Source of the DNA: PRO6 sp035565775 | GTDB lineage: Bacteria; Pseudomonadota; Alphaproteobacteria; Rhizobiales; Xanthobacteraceae | DNA length: 64,000 nucleotides | Direction of reading: 5' to 3' | NCBI GenBank assembly: GCA_035565775.1 | Contig: DATMRW010000021.1 | Span: forward strand, 558,001-622,000 | Shown: positions 24,725 through 33,352 of the stretch, in pieces | Position numbering within the stretch: the first letter of the stretch is position 1 | How the letters are laid out: every line of letters begins with the position of its first letter | Program-made: the position numbers and the translations under genes | The notes under the pieces: generated by a model | Databases searched by the model: none | What the model saw: only the letters and a program-made list of their open reading frames with translations | Told to the model about the DNA's origin: nothing

Positions 24725-25888
24725 TCAAAACAGGCTGAGCTGCTCGCCGACCTTTTTGGGCCGGGCGAAATGATCGAGCGACAGTTTCGTCCGTTTCTTG
24801 TTGAGGCCGGATTTGGCGCAGGCGAGATCGAACCTGCGCCCGATCATCCAGGCGAGAGGCCCGGTGCCGGTCATCCGCGTGCCCCACTGCGAATCGTAGT
24901 CACGGCCATCGCGCATGTCACGGATCAGCTTGAAGACGTGGCGGTAGCGGTCGGGATAGTGGGCCATCAGCCATTCGCGAAACAGATCGCGCACTTCGAG
25001 CGGCAGGCGCAGCATGATGTAGCTCGCCTCCTTCACGCCGGCAAAGGCGGCAGCATCGACGATGCGCTCGATCTCGCAATCGTTCAGCGCCGGAATGACC
25101 GGTGCCAGCATAACCTTGGCGGGAATGCCCGCCTCGCTCAAGAGCTTCAGCGCCTCGAGGCGCTTGGCGGGCGTCGAGGCGCGCGGCTCCATGCTCCGCG
25201 CGAGTTTCGCATCCATGGTGGTGACGGACAGCGCGACCTTGACCAGATTGCGCTCGGCCATCCGCGCCAAAATATCGATGTCGCGCGTCACCAGCGCCGA
25301 CTTGGTGACGATGCCGACCGGATGGCCGGTACGCTCCAGCACTTCGAGAATGCCGCGCATGATTTTGTGTTCGCGCTCGATTGGCTGATAGGGATCGGTG
25401 TTGGTGCCGATCGCGATCATCCGCGGCTCATAGCCGGGCGCGGCCAATTCCTGCTCCAGAAGCTGCGGTGCATCGGGCTTGGCGAACAGCCGCGACTCGA
25501 AGTCGAGCCCCGGCGACAGCCCCATGTAAGCGTGGGTCGGCCGCGCGAAGCAATAGACGCAGCCATGTTCGCAGCCCCGATAGGGATTGATCGAGCGATC
25601 GAAGCCGATGTCGGGCGACTCGTTGCGCGTGATCACCTTGCGCGCGGTGTCCATCGTCACCGTGGTCTTGAAGGCCGGGAGCTCTTCAAGGCTCTGCCAG
25701 CCGTCGTCGAACGCCACCCGTGCCTCGGCCTCGAAGCGGCCGCTGGCATTGGACTGGGCGCCGCGGCCGCGCCGCCGCTCGCGGTCGATCGCGATGCCGA
25801 GCTCGGGAAATGGCGGCAGATCGGCGCCAAGCGCGGCTGGCGGCAGATCGGCGACGGGCGAATGGTGGACGGCGGATGATCTGTTCAT
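24725..25888 (-). CDS. PA0069-family radical SAM protein
   Basis: A 387-residue radical SAM enzyme. SINPYRGCEHGCVYCFARPT holds the CxxxCxxC motif for the 4Fe-4S cluster and SAM. Downstream are IGTNTDPYQPIEREHKIMRG and LALSV-type strand motifs (KVALSVTTMDAKLARSMEPR). These identify the PA0069/SplB-like family found widely in proteobacteria; the reaction is not established. The C-terminus ends in a basic stretch and QLSLF, a clamp-binding-like pentapeptide. The ATG at 25888 has no clear ribosome site; a start at 25945 is possible. Confidence 0.82.
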   Translation of the reverse strand: MNRSSAVHHSPVADLPPAALGADLPPFPELGIAIDRERRRGRGAQSNASGRFEAEARVAFDDGWQSLEELPAFKTTVTMDTARKVITRNESPDIGFDRSINPYRGCEHGCVYCFARPTHAYMGLSPGLDFESRLFAKPDAPQLLEQELAAPGYEPRMIAIGTNTDPYQPIEREHKIMRGILEVLERTGHPVGIVTKSALVTRDIDILARMAERNLVKVALSVTTMDAKLARSMEPRASTPAKRLEALKLLSEAGIPAKVMLAPVIPALNDCEIERIVDAAAFAGVKEASYIMLRLPLEVRDLFREWLMAHYPDRYRHVFKLIRDMRDGRDYDSQWGTRMTGTGPLAWMIGRRFDLACAKSGLNKKRTKLSLDHFARPKKVGEQLSLF

Positions 25889-25981
25889 GGGCGGAAGGAT
25901 ATTTGCCCTAGAGAACAAATCAAGAACAAAATGATGAAGGCGCAAAAACTTCTGTTACCACGCGCCCAATATCGCCGGCGG

Positions 25982-26530
25982 CTAGGATTTTTTCCGCCGC
26001 AGGTGCTCGTCGAGGCGCGGCATGATTTCCACGAAGTTGCAGGGCTTGGTCCGATAATCGAGCTGGGAAGCCAAAATGCCGTCCCAGCCGTCGCGGCAGG
26101 CGCCCGGCGAGCCCGGCAGGCAGAAGATGAAGGTGGTTCCGGCAAGCCCCCCGGTGACGCGGCTCTGGATCGTCGACACGCCGATCTTGGCATGGCTCAT
26201 CATGTGGAAAGCGATTGAGAAGCCGTCCATCCGCTTGTCGAACAGCGGCTCCATGGCATCGGGCGTGACGTCGCGGCCGGTGAAGCCGGTGCCGCCGGTT
26301 GAGATGATGATGTCGATGCCGGGATCGGCGATCCACGCCCGCGCCTTTGCCTGGATAGCGACGATATCGTCGGCGACGATGGCCCGCGCCGCGAGATGAT
26401 GGCCGGCGCCGCGCAGGCGCTCGACCAGCGTATCGCCGGAGCGATCGTCATCGAGCGTCCGCGTATCCGAAACCGTCAGCACCGCGATGTTGAGGGGAAT
26501 GAAGGCCCTCTCAGAACTGTCCTTCGCCAT
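25982..26530 (-). CDS. moaB: Molybdenum cofactor biosynthesis protein B (MogA/MoaB fold)
   Basis: A 182-residue protein of the MPT-binding MogA/MoaB family. The signature IDIIISTGGTGFTGRDVTPD and the conserved VLTVSDTRTLDDDRSGD are present, as is FCLPGSPGACRDGWDGI. Members adenylylate molybdopterin before molybdenum insertion, although some MoaB are dispensable. GGAGCAGGT precedes the ATG. No other moa gene is adjacent. Confidence 0.9.
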   Translation of the reverse strand: MAKDSSERAFIPLNIAVLTVSDTRTLDDDRSGDTLVERLRGAGHHLAARAIVADDIVAIQAKARAWIADPGIDIIISTGGTGFTGRDVTPDAMEPLFDKRMDGFSIAFHMMSHAKIGVSTIQSRVTGGLAGTTFIFCLPGSPGACRDGWDGILASQLDYRTKPCNFVEIMPRLDEHLRRKKS

Positions 26531-26563
26531 ACCTGCTCCATGCGAGACCTGAGGCGTCGCACA

Positions 26564-26587
26564 TGAAGCCGGTCCTCACCGGCTTCA
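26564..26587 (-). repeat. Perfect 10-bp hairpin at the 3' end of the metalloprotease gene
   Basis: TGAAGCCGGT-CCTC-ACCGGCTTCA is a perfect 10-bp stem with a 4-base loop. It overlaps the minus-strand stop codon at 26585. No T run follows, so it may block 3' exonucleases or aid Rho-dependent ending rather than terminate by itself. Confidence 0.5.
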
Positions 26588-27517
26588 GAGGCGCGCTGCC
26601 GCGAATGTATTGCACGCCTGCAGCGTGCCCTGTTGAAAGCCGGTCATGAACCAGCGCTTGCGCTGCTCGGCGGAGCCGTGCGTGAAGGAATCGGGCACCA
26701 CCCGGCCCTGCGCCTGGCGCTGCAGCGTATCATCGCCAATTGCAGCGGCGGTTTGCAATGCCGCATCGATATCGCCGGCCTCGATGAAGCCAGGCCGCTT
26801 CTTCAGTTCGCGATTGGCCCAGACGCCGGCAAGGCAATCGGCCTGCAATTCGACCTTGACCTGCAACGCGTTGGATTCGGCCCGGCTGCCGGCCTGCTGC
26901 TGCATCTGCGTCACGCGCGGCAGGATGCCGAGCAGGTTCTGGACGTGATGGCCGGCCTCGTGGGCGATGATGTAGGCCTGGGTGAATTTGCACGCCTTGC
27001 CCGAGCAGCCGCGGAAGCGCGTCTCGATTTCGCGGAAGAAGGCGGTGTCGAGATAGATCTGCTTGTCGGGCGGACAGTAGAACGGGCCCATCGCCGACTG
27101 CGCCATGCCGCAGCGCCCGCCATTGGTGGCGTTGCGAAACAGCACGATGCGCGGGCCGGAGTAGCGCTGCCCCGCGGCGTTGAAGATCTCGTCCCAGCGA
27201 TCGTCGATCTCGCCGAGCACGCCGGCGACGAAGCTGCCCATCTCGTCCTGCGGTGCGCCGGTCTTCGAGGAGCGCGGCGGATTGCGGCCATCGGTCTGGT
27301 AGCTCGGCGCACCGCCGCCGAGAATCTCGGCGCCGGAAATGAGGATGCGCGGATCGATGCCGACCGCCCAGCCGATCAGCCCGAGCACGATGACCGTGCC
27401 GATGCCGAGCCCGCCGCCGCCCATCGGAAAACCAAAACCACCGCCGCCACCGCCCATGCCGCCATCGTCGCGGCGATCGTCAATGTTATCGCTGCGACGG
27501 AAATCATCGTAACGCAT
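26585..27517 (-). CDS. YpfJ-family neutral zinc metallopeptidase
   Basis: A 310-residue protein. A Gly-rich charged N-terminus (residues 1-36) is followed by one transmembrane helix (GIGTVIVLGLIGWAVGI) and a zincin domain with QAYIIHEAGHH-type active site (YIIAHEAGHHVQNLLGI). The two His bind zinc and the Glu is catalytic; the third ligand probably sits in ELQADCLAGVWA. MAQSAMGPFYCPPDKQIYLD is a family hallmark. The substrate is unknown. Upstream lies a 449-base noncoding gap facing ccrM. Confidence 0.88.
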   Translation of the reverse strand: MRYDDFRRSDNIDDRRDDGGMGGGGGGFGFPMGGGGLGIGTVIVLGLIGWAVGIDPRILISGAEILGGGAPSYQTDGRNPPRSSKTGAPQDEMGSFVAGVLGEIDDRWDEIFNAAGQRYSGPRIVLFRNATNGGRCGMAQSAMGPFYCPPDKQIYLDTAFFREIETRFRGCSGKACKFTQAYIIAHEAGHHVQNLLGILPRVTQMQQQAGSRAESNALQVKVELQADCLAGVWANRELKKRPGFIEAGDIDAALQTAAAIGDDTLQRQAQGRVVPDSFTHGSAEQRKRWFMTGFQQGTLQACNTFAAARL

Positions 27518-27950
27518 GGCAGCTCCCCCTCAAATTCCGCACCCGCCAGACGGGTGGCGGACACACCATCTCATGCAGTCGGCAGACAACGCTTCCGCGT
27601 TCAAAAGTTTCCGGCTCGCACCGTCTTATCCCGCCGCAAAAATGTTGCCTAGAGCATGACACCGGCTGGCAGATCTGCGCGCGCGGCGCTCCCGCCCACC
27701 GTGCCGACTGCCTGCGCGGACCGATCGCCGGCAGGCGCGCTCACCGCAAAAAATCATCGCGCGGGGCGTGCAGAATGCAAAATCCGTTCAGGGATTATTT
27801 AGCATTCCTGCAGATCGCTTTTTACACGCTGCTTCGCCATTCCCTTGCAAGCAAAGCAGAAAATGAATTTCGATAACCTCGTGTTTACTTCAATCCATCA
27901 TAGTCCCTGACATCCGGTCTGTTGGTCCCGCGTCGCCGGCTGCGTCGCAT
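27518..27950. other. Divergent intergenic region upstream of ccrM
   Basis: About 430 bases with no convincing gene. The stretch 27770-27905 is clearly more AT-rich than its surroundings and probably holds the ccrM promoter and that of the metalloprotease. I could not find a confident full CtrA box (TTAA-N7-TTAA) in it. Confidence 0.5.
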
Positions 27951-27966
27951 GAGTCAGGTCTGAGTC
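27951..27966 (+). promoter_or_regulatory. Two GANTC (CcrM) sites abutting the ccrM start
   Basis: GAGTC occurs at 27951-27955 and again at 27962-27966, the second ending one base before the ccrM ATG. GANTC is the recognition site of CcrM. In Caulobacter, methylation of two GANTC sites in the ccrM leader lowers its own expression, so this pair is likely an autoregulatory element. That role is inferred from position and analogy. Confidence 0.6.
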
Positions 27967-29097
27967 ATGGTTGTGTCGCGTCGCGGGGCGTCGTTAATGA
28001 CGCCCCGCACTCAATTCGAAAGCTTCCCCGAAACGCAAATCGTCGTCGGCGATTGTGTCGCCGGGATGTCGAAGCTTCCTGCCGCATCGGTCGATCTCGT
28101 CTTCGCCGATCCGCCCTACAATCTCCAGCTTCGGGGCGATCTGCGTCGCCCGGATGATTCCCAGGTCGACGCGGTCGACGATCACTGGGACAAGTTCGAC
28201 TCGTTCGCAGCGTATGACGACTTCACGCGCGCATGGCTTCTCGCCGTCCGCCGCGTGCTGAAGCCGACCGGCACGCTGTGGGTGATCGGCTCGTATCACA
28301 ACATTTTCCGCGTCGGCGCGATCATGCAGGACCTCGGGTTCTGGGTGCTCAACGACATCGTCTGGCGCAAGTCCAATCCGATGCCGAACTTCCGCGGCCG
28401 GCGCTTCACCAATGCGCACGAGACGATGATCTGGGCCGCGCGCAACGAGAACGCCAAGGGCTACACCTTCAACTACGAAGCTCTCAAAGCCGCCAATGAC
28501 GACGTGCAGGCGCGCTCGGACTGGCTGATCCCGCTGTGCACCGGCGAGGAGCGCCTCAAGGGCGAAGACGGCAAGAAGATCCACCCGACGCAGAAGCCGG
28601 AAAGCCTTTTGGCGCGCGTTCTGCTCTCGTCGTCAAAGCCAGGCGACCTGGTGCTCGATCCGTTCAACGGCACCGGCACCACCGGCGCGGTCGCCAAGCG
28701 CCTGCGCCGTCGCTACATCGGCTTCGAGCGCGAGCGCGTCTATGCCGAGGCTGCCGAGCGGCGCATCGCCGCAGTCGAGCCGCTGCCGGAAGAGACGCTG
28801 GCGCCGTTCATGACGCCGCGCGCCGCACCGCGCATCGCGTTCACCCAGCTCATCGAACGCGGCATGATTTCGCCGGGCGAGCGGCTGTTCGACGCCCGCG
28901 GACGGTATGGGGCTGTGGTGCGCGCCGACGGCGCCATCATGCTCGGCGACAAGGTCGGCTCGATTCACCGCATGGGCGCGGTTGCCCAAGGCGCGGCGGC
29001 CTGCAACGGCTGGACCTTCTGGCACGTCGAGACCGACCGGGGCCTGCGGGTGATCGACGAATTCCGCGCCGAGATCCGCGCCGAAATGGCCGGCTGA
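27967..29097 (+). CDS. ccrM: Cell cycle-regulated adenine DNA methyltransferase CcrM (GANTC)
   Basis: A 376-residue beta-class N6-adenine methyltransferase that methylates GANTC after replication and is essential or near-essential in many alphaproteobacteria. Motif IV DLVFADPPYNLQLRGDL is near residue 45, and motif I DLVLDPFNGTGTTGAVAKRL is near residue 225, the beta-class order. The target-recognition segment includes DIVWRKSNPMPNFRGRRFTN. The C-terminal ~100 residues form the CcrM-specific extension (FTQLIERGMISPGERLFDAR). Two starts compete: ATG 27967 (used, with AGGT upstream) and ATG 27997, which sits in a hairpin. A terminator follows at 29124. Confidence 0.95.
   Translation: MVVSRRGASLMTPRTQFESFPETQIVVGDCVAGMSKLPAASVDLVFADPPYNLQLRGDLRRPDDSQVDAVDDHWDKFDSFAAYDDFTRAWLLAVRRVLKPTGTLWVIGSYHNIFRVGAIMQDLGFWVLNDIVWRKSNPMPNFRGRRFTNAHETMIWAARNENAKGYTFNYEALKAANDDVQARSDWLIPLCTGEERLKGEDGKKIHPTQKPESLLARVLLSSSKPGDLVLDPFNGTGTTGAVAKRLRRRYIGFERERVYAEAAERRIAAVEPLPEETLAPFMTPRAAPRIAFTQLIERGMISPGERLFDARGRYGAVVRADGAIMLGDKVGSIHRMGAVAQGAAACNGWTFWHVETDRGLRVIDEFRAEIRAEMAG
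27983..28008 (+). repeat. ccrM: 10-bp perfect hairpin enclosing an alternative ccrM start codon
   Basis: GCGGGGCGTC-GTTAAT-GACGCCCCGC is a perfect 10-bp inverted repeat. The in-frame ATG at 27997-27999 spans the loop and stem junction, and a GGGG potential ribosome site lies in the left arm. In RNA it would hide the internal start. A regulatory role is inference; it may simply enforce use of the first ATG. Confidence 0.6.
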
Positions 29098-29123
29098 AAC
29101 CAGATATTCCAGAAATACCGAAG

Positions 29124-29149
29124 GGGGCGCGATGCGCCCCTTTATTTTT
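29124..29149 (+). terminator. Rho-independent terminator of ccrM
   Basis: GGGGCGC-GAT-GCGCCCC forms a 7-bp GC stem with a triloop, followed directly by TTTATTTTT. It lies 26 bases after the ccrM stop and upstream of the FAD monooxygenase gene. Confidence 0.88.
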
Positions 29150-29210
29150 CCGGGTTGCCTGCAAGCGCGTGATCGTGCCATGACCCTCCGCGAATTTCGG
29201 GAGGCAGACC

Positions 29211-30473
29211 ATGACGGTCCTCATAGCAGGCGGCGGCATCGGCGGTTTAACGCTCGCGCTCAGCCTTCATCAAATCGGCGTTCCGTGCCGCGTCTTTGAA
29301 AGCGTGGCGGCGTTGCGCCCGCTCGGCGTCGGCATCAATCTTCTGCCTCACGCAGTGCGCGAACTGATCGATCTCGGGCTGCTCGAGCGCCTCGACGAAG
29401 CGGCGGTCCGCACCTCGGAACTCGCCTATTTCTCGAAATACGGCAAGCCGATCTGGAAGGAGCCGCGTGGCATCGAGGCCGGTTACAAGTGGCCGCAATT
29501 CTCAGTCCACCGCGGCACCCTGCAGCAGATCCTCTACGAGACCGTACTCGAACGGCTTGGCCCGGACAGCGTCCTCACCAGCCATCATCTGCGCGACTGG
29601 ACCGAAACCGCGGATGGCGTGCGCGCCAGCTTCATCGACCGCGCGACCGGCAAGGACGCCGGCAGCTACGAAGGCGCGCTGTTGATCGCCGCCGACGGCA
29701 TCCATTCGGCGATCCGCGAAAAACTCTACCCGAATGAGGGGCCGCCGCTGTGGAACGGCCGCATTTTATGGCGCGGCATCACCGAAGCGAACGCCTTCCT
29801 GTCGGGCCGCACCATGATCATGGCCGGGCACGAATCGCTGAAGTTCGTCTGTTATCCGATTTCCAACGCGCCTGCGGCGAACGGCAAATACCAGATCAAC
29901 TGGGTGGCCGAGCGCCTGCTCGATCCCAACTACCAGTGGCGGCGCGAGGACTACAACCGCGCGGCCAAGCTCGACGAGTTCTTGCCGTGGTTCGAGAGCT
30001 GGTCGTTCGACTGGCTCGACGTGCCCGGGCTGATCACGAACTGCGCGCACGCCTACGAATATCCGCTGGTCGATCGCGATCCGCTCGACCGCTGGACCTT
30101 CGGCCGCGTCACGCTGCTCGGCGACGCCGCGCATCCGATGTACCCGATCGGCTCCAACGGCGCGTCGCAGGCCATTCTCGACGCCCGCGTCCTCACCCGC
30201 GAAATTTTCGCAGCCGGCGAGACGGAGGCCGCGCTCAAGGCCTATGAGGCCGAGCGGCGGCCAGCCACCACCGACCTCGTGATGCTCAATCGCCGCAACG
30301 GCCCCGAGCAGGTGATGCAGCTCGTCGAGGAACGCGCCCCGAATGGTTTTGACGTCGTAACCGACGTGCTGTCGCAGCAGGAGCTGGAAGACATCGCCAA
30401 TACCTACAAGCGCGTGGCGGGCTTTCAGGTCGATGCCCTTAACGCCAAGCCTTCGATCGTGCCGGCGCGCTAG
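29211..30473 (+). CDS. FAD-dependent aromatic monooxygenase (PhzS/salicylate hydroxylase-like)
   Basis: A 420-residue group A flavoprotein monooxygenase. The FAD dinucleotide fold VLIAGGGIGGLTLALSLHQI is at the N-terminus, the DG-type middle motif is LLIAADGIHSAIREKLYP, and the GD motif is VTLLGDAAHPMYPIGSNGAS. These enzymes use NAD(P)H and O2 to hydroxylate aromatic rings. The overall pattern (YPIGSNGASQAILDARVL) resembles the PhzS-like flavin-dependent oxidoreductases of proteobacteria. The substrate is unknown and there is no catabolic neighbour. GGGAGGCAGACC is an excellent ribosome site. It ends at a bidirectional hairpin shared with mutY. Confidence 0.85.
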   Translation: MTVLIAGGGIGGLTLALSLHQIGVPCRVFESVAALRPLGVGINLLPHAVRELIDLGLLERLDEAAVRTSELAYFSKYGKPIWKEPRGIEAGYKWPQFSVHRGTLQQILYETVLERLGPDSVLTSHHLRDWTETADGVRASFIDRATGKDAGSYEGALLIAADGIHSAIREKLYPNEGPPLWNGRILWRGITEANAFLSGRTMIMAGHESLKFVCYPISNAPAANGKYQINWVAERLLDPNYQWRREDYNRAAKLDEFLPWFESWSFDWLDVPGLITNCAHAYEYPLVDRDPLDRWTFGRVTLLGDAAHPMYPIGSNGASQAILDARVLTREIFAAGETEAALKAYEAERRPATTDLVMLNRRNGPEQVMQLVEERAPNGFDVVTDVLSQQELEDIANTYKRVAGFQVDALNAKPSIVPAR

Positions 30474-30494
30474 ATCTACTCGATTGCCTCGCGA

Positions 30495-30528
30495 CGGACT
30501 GAAGGCAGCAGGCGCAGCCTTCAGTCCG
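30495..30528. terminator. Bidirectional hairpin between the FAD monooxygenase gene and mutY
   Basis: CGGACTGAAGGC (30495-30506) and GCCTTCAGTCCG (30517-30528) are a perfect 12-bp inverted repeat with a 10-base loop. The right arm contains the mutY stop codon at 30521. Lacking a U tract, it is a probable convergent 3' boundary element rather than a classic terminator. Confidence 0.6.
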
Positions 30529-31648
30529 CGGGAGCCTCGATCTTGAGCGCGTGCGCCAAAACCTTTCGCATCACATTGGGAAGTGCTTCGTCATCGAGCG
30601 TGACGATGGGCGCAAGCCGCATCCCCTGGGGAAGTTTTCCCCGCGCGGGCAGCGATGCGGTGTAGACCGCAAGCTCCAGCGGAAAATGCGTGAACACATG
30701 CGTCACCACGCCGGTCTTGCGATGCCAGGGTGACAGGCCCTTGATCGCGGGCGCTTGCGCCAGCGCGGCATTATCGTCGTGCCCGGCGAGCCAATCCGAA
30801 TTCGGCACCTCGGTCATGCCGCCGAGCAAGCCCTTGGCCGGCCGGGTGCGGAGCACCACCTGATCGCCGCGCGTGATGACGAAGGCGGCGCCGCGCCGCA
30901 GCGCCCCGGCAGCCTTCGGCGTCTTGCGCGGAAACGTCTCCTGATCGCCGCGGCTACGTGCCGCGCAGCCGTCATTGATCGGGCATAACGCGCAGGCCGG
31001 CTTCTTCGGCGTACAGATTGAGGCGCCGAGATCCATCAGCGCCTGCGCGCTGTCGCCGGCGCGCGATGGTCCGAGCAAGGTTGCGGCCAGTTCGCGAATC
31101 CGCGGCTTGGCCTTCGGCATCGCCTCCTCGACCGCAAACAGACGCGAGACGACCCGTTCGATATTGCCGTCGACCGGCATCGTCGGCCGGTCGAAGGCGA
31201 TCGCGGCGATCGCCGCCGCCGTATAGGGCCCGATGCCGGGCAGCTTCAACAAGGCGCTCTCGGTGTCCGGAAATGCGCCGCCATGGTCGCGCAGCACCGC
31301 CACGGCGCAGGCATGCAGATTGCGGGCACGCGAATAGTAGCCCAGCCCCGCCCACATCCGCAGCACGTCGTCGAGCTCCGCGCCGCCGAGATCGGCCACG
31401 CTAGGCCAGCGGGCGACGAACTTCTCGAAATACGGGCCGACCGCCCGCACCGTGGTCTGCTGGAGCATGATCTCCGAGAGCCACACGCGATAGGGATCGA
31501 TCGCCTCGCCGCGCCTTGCCCGCCACGGCAGCACGCGCTGGTGGCGGTCATACCAGGCGAGCACCAGCGCCGCGCGGCCCGGACCGGGTTCTGTCGTCGG
31601 ATTGGAAGCTTGCTTTTTTCGCGCGGCGGCGGCTGATAAGGTCATCAT
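30521..31648 (-). CDS. mutY: A/G-specific adenine DNA glycosylase
   Basis: A 375-residue base-excision repair enzyme that removes adenine opposite 8-oxoguanine. It shows the catalytic Glu region YRVWLSEIMLQQTTVRAVGP, the helix-hairpin-helix LLKLPGIGPYTAAAIAAIAF with the downstream Asp in PVDGNIERV, and the 4Fe-4S ligands C-x6-C-x2-C-x5-C (CTPKKPACALCPINDGC). The C-terminal NUDIX-like 8-oxoG recognition domain includes RPAKGLLGGMTEVPN. The start at 31648 (ATGATG) gives the standard size; the frame runs on to 32290 antisense to DUF721 and was not used. Divergent with the DUF721 gene. Confidence 0.95.
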   Translation of the reverse strand: MMTLSAAAARKKQASNPTTEPGPGRAALVLAWYDRHQRVLPWRARRGEAIDPYRVWLSEIMLQQTTVRAVGPYFEKFVARWPSVADLGGAELDDVLRMWAGLGYYSRARNLHACAVAVLRDHGGAFPDTESALLKLPGIGPYTAAAIAAIAFDRPTMPVDGNIERVVSRLFAVEEAMPKAKPRIRELAATLLGPSRAGDSAQALMDLGASICTPKKPACALCPINDGCAARSRGDQETFPRKTPKAAGALRRGAAFVITRGDQVVLRTRPAKGLLGGMTEVPNSDWLAGHDDNAALAQAPAIKGLSPWHRKTGVVTHVFTHFPLELAVYTASLPARGKLPQGMRLAPIVTLDDEALPNVMRKVLAHALKIEAPAD

Positions 31649-31697
31649 CGAATGGTGCGAACATTCGGCAAACCCGGTCAAGCCTGCCGTTGATTTC

Positions 31698-32177
31698 ATG
31701 AGCAAACCCCAGCCCCTCACCGCCAAACCGCTGTCCACGCTCGGCAGCAGCCTGTTCAGCGACGCCTTCGCGCGCCAGGGCTTTGCCTCGCGTGAGCTGG
31801 TGACGCGCTGGGCCGATATTGCCGGCGTGGAGATCGCCCGCCACAGCGAGCCCGTCAAGATCCAGTGGCCGCGCCAGATCGAGGGCCAGCCGCCGCAGCC
31901 GGCAACCCTGATGCTGCGTGTCGACGGGCCGATGGCGCTGGAAATCCAGCACATGTCCGACGTCATCATCGAGCGGGTCAACCGCTTCTTCGGCTGGAGC
32001 GCCATCGGGCGCATCGCGCTGCGCCAGGCGCCGCTGACGCGGCCGGCAGCGCGCAAAATTCCCAAACCGCTCGATCCGAAGGCGATTGCGCGCGAGGCCG
32101 CAGCACTAGCCGAGATCGAGGACGAATCCTTGCGCCTTGCGCTCGCCCGCCTCGGCACCGCGATCAAGCGGAAGTGA
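31698..32177 (+). CDS. DUF721 (DciA-like) domain protein
   Basis: A 159-residue protein with a DUF721 fold: LVTRWADIAGVEIARHSEPV and a hydrophobic strand series TLMLRVDGPMALEIQHMSDV, then IIERVNRFFGWSAIGRIALRQ. DUF721 is related to DciA, the ancestral loader of replicative helicase, so a role near replication is possible but unproven in this group. Its place next to mutY, dsbA and smc is a conserved alphaproteobacterial arrangement. The ATG at 31698 leaves only 49 bases to the divergent mutY start. Confidence 0.8.
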   Translation: MSKPQPLTAKPLSTLGSSLFSDAFARQGFASRELVTRWADIAGVEIARHSEPVKIQWPRQIEGQPPQPATLMLRVDGPMALEIQHMSDVIIERVNRFFGWSAIGRIALRQAPLTRPAARKIPKPLDPKAIAREAAALAEIEDESLRLALARLGTAIKRK

Positions 32178-32322
32178 GTGCAAACGGTACCGGTTGCACC
32201 GGCCTGCCATTGCCACAATCCTCGTTTCAAGTTAGCCAACAAGCCCATGCGACCGGGATCGGGCAGGCCGAGCGTCCGCCGCGATCCCAAAAATGTTTCG
32301 CCAGATTTTTTGGAGCAGACCG

Positions 32323-32985
32323 TTGAACATCACGCGCCGCACCTTTTCTGCCGCCCTCACTGTCACCGGTCTTGCCGCAGTCGCCGGCATTTCGCCGTTC
32401 CGCCTGATCAACCCGGCCTTCGCGCAGTCGCCAACCGCGGCCGAGATCGCACATCCGAGTTCGCTCGGCGACATGGCCCTCGGCGACGCCAAAGCCCCGG
32501 TCACCATCGTCGAATACGCGTCGATGACCTGCCCGCACTGCGCCACCTTCACCAAGGAGACCTTTCCGAAGCTGAAGGAAGCCTATATCGACACCGGCAA
32601 GGTGCGCTTCATCTTCCGCGAATTCCCGCTCAACCTGCCGGCGGCCGCAGGCTCGATGCTGGCGCGCTGCATCGCCAAGGATGACGCCAACAAGTATTTT
32701 GCGGTGATCGACCTCCTGTTCAAGCAGCAGGACGAATGGGCCTACAAGGACACCACCGCGACGCTCGAGCGCATCGCCAAGCAGGCCGGCATGGGCAAGC
32801 AGCAGTTCGAAGCCTGCCTGAAGGACCAGAAGCTGCTCGACGCGATCAAGGAAACGCAGGACTACGCCGTCGACAAGCTCAAGGTGAATTCGACGCCGAG
32901 CTTCTTCGTCAACGAGACGCCGGTGCGCGGCGACACCTCGTTCGACTCCTTCAAGAAGATCATCGACCCGCTCCTCAAGAGCTGA
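32323..32985 (+). CDS. DsbA family periplasmic thiol-disulfide oxidoreductase
   Basis: A 220-residue exported thioredoxin-fold protein. Residues 1-35 form a signal peptide with a twin-arginine-like NITRRTFSAAL start, ending INPAFA-QS. The active site is EYASMTCPHCATFTKE (CPHC), and the cis-Pro loop is NSTPSFFVNE. Such proteins oxidise or isomerise disulfides in secreted proteins. The TTG at 32323 follows TTGGAGCAGACCG; a longer start ATG at 32293 has no ribosome site. It lies between DUF721 and smc, a recurring order in Rhizobiales. Confidence 0.88.
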   Translation: MNITRRTFSAALTVTGLAAVAGISPFRLINPAFAQSPTAAEIAHPSSLGDMALGDAKAPVTIVEYASMTCPHCATFTKETFPKLKEAYIDTGKVRFIFREFPLNLPAAAGSMLARCIAKDDANKYFAVIDLLFKQQDEWAYKDTTATLERIAKQAGMGKQQFEACLKDQKLLDAIKETQDYAVDKLKVNSTPSFFVNETPVRGDTSFDSFKKIIDPLLKS

Positions 32986-32996
32986 ACGACCCTTAG

Positions 32997-33028
32997 CGCG
33001 GCCGCGTGATCTTGCGGCCGCGTTTCGG
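32997..33028 (+). terminator. Hairpin after the dsbA-like gene
   Basis: CGCGGCCGC and GCGGCCGCG form a perfect 9-bp stem with an 8-base loop, followed by TTTCGGTT. It starts 12 bases after the stop. The remaining bases up to the smc start at 33353 (about 320) hold no gene that I can support; this is presumably the smc promoter region. Confidence 0.6.
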
Positions 33029-33352
33029 TTCGGCCCCTGCGCGAAAGCCCGACTCACAAGGGCCACTTTTTCCGCCCACAACGGCCGCAAGGCAGGGAGG
33101 CCGGCGGAACCCGCCGATTGCCCCGCGGAAACCGCACCGGCGAAAAAATCCCTGTTGAGAAAAGACCTTATCGAGCGAGCGGGCTGAAAAAGCCTTGGGA
33201 AAAGCGGCCGCCTGCGGTTGCCCCGGTGCGGCCGCATCGCCATTCTCGAAGGGGTTAGGGTCGCATTGCGACTCGAATTTCATTGGTAAAAGTCCCTCAA
33301 GGACTGACCTCGGCAAGCGCGCGTAATCCGCCTGCCAAGAGAGCGTATTCGT

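Noticed and set aside
31649..32290. N-terminal extension of mutY by more than 200 codons
   Set aside because: It would run antisense through the DUF721 gene, and MutY proteins begin close to the chosen ATG.
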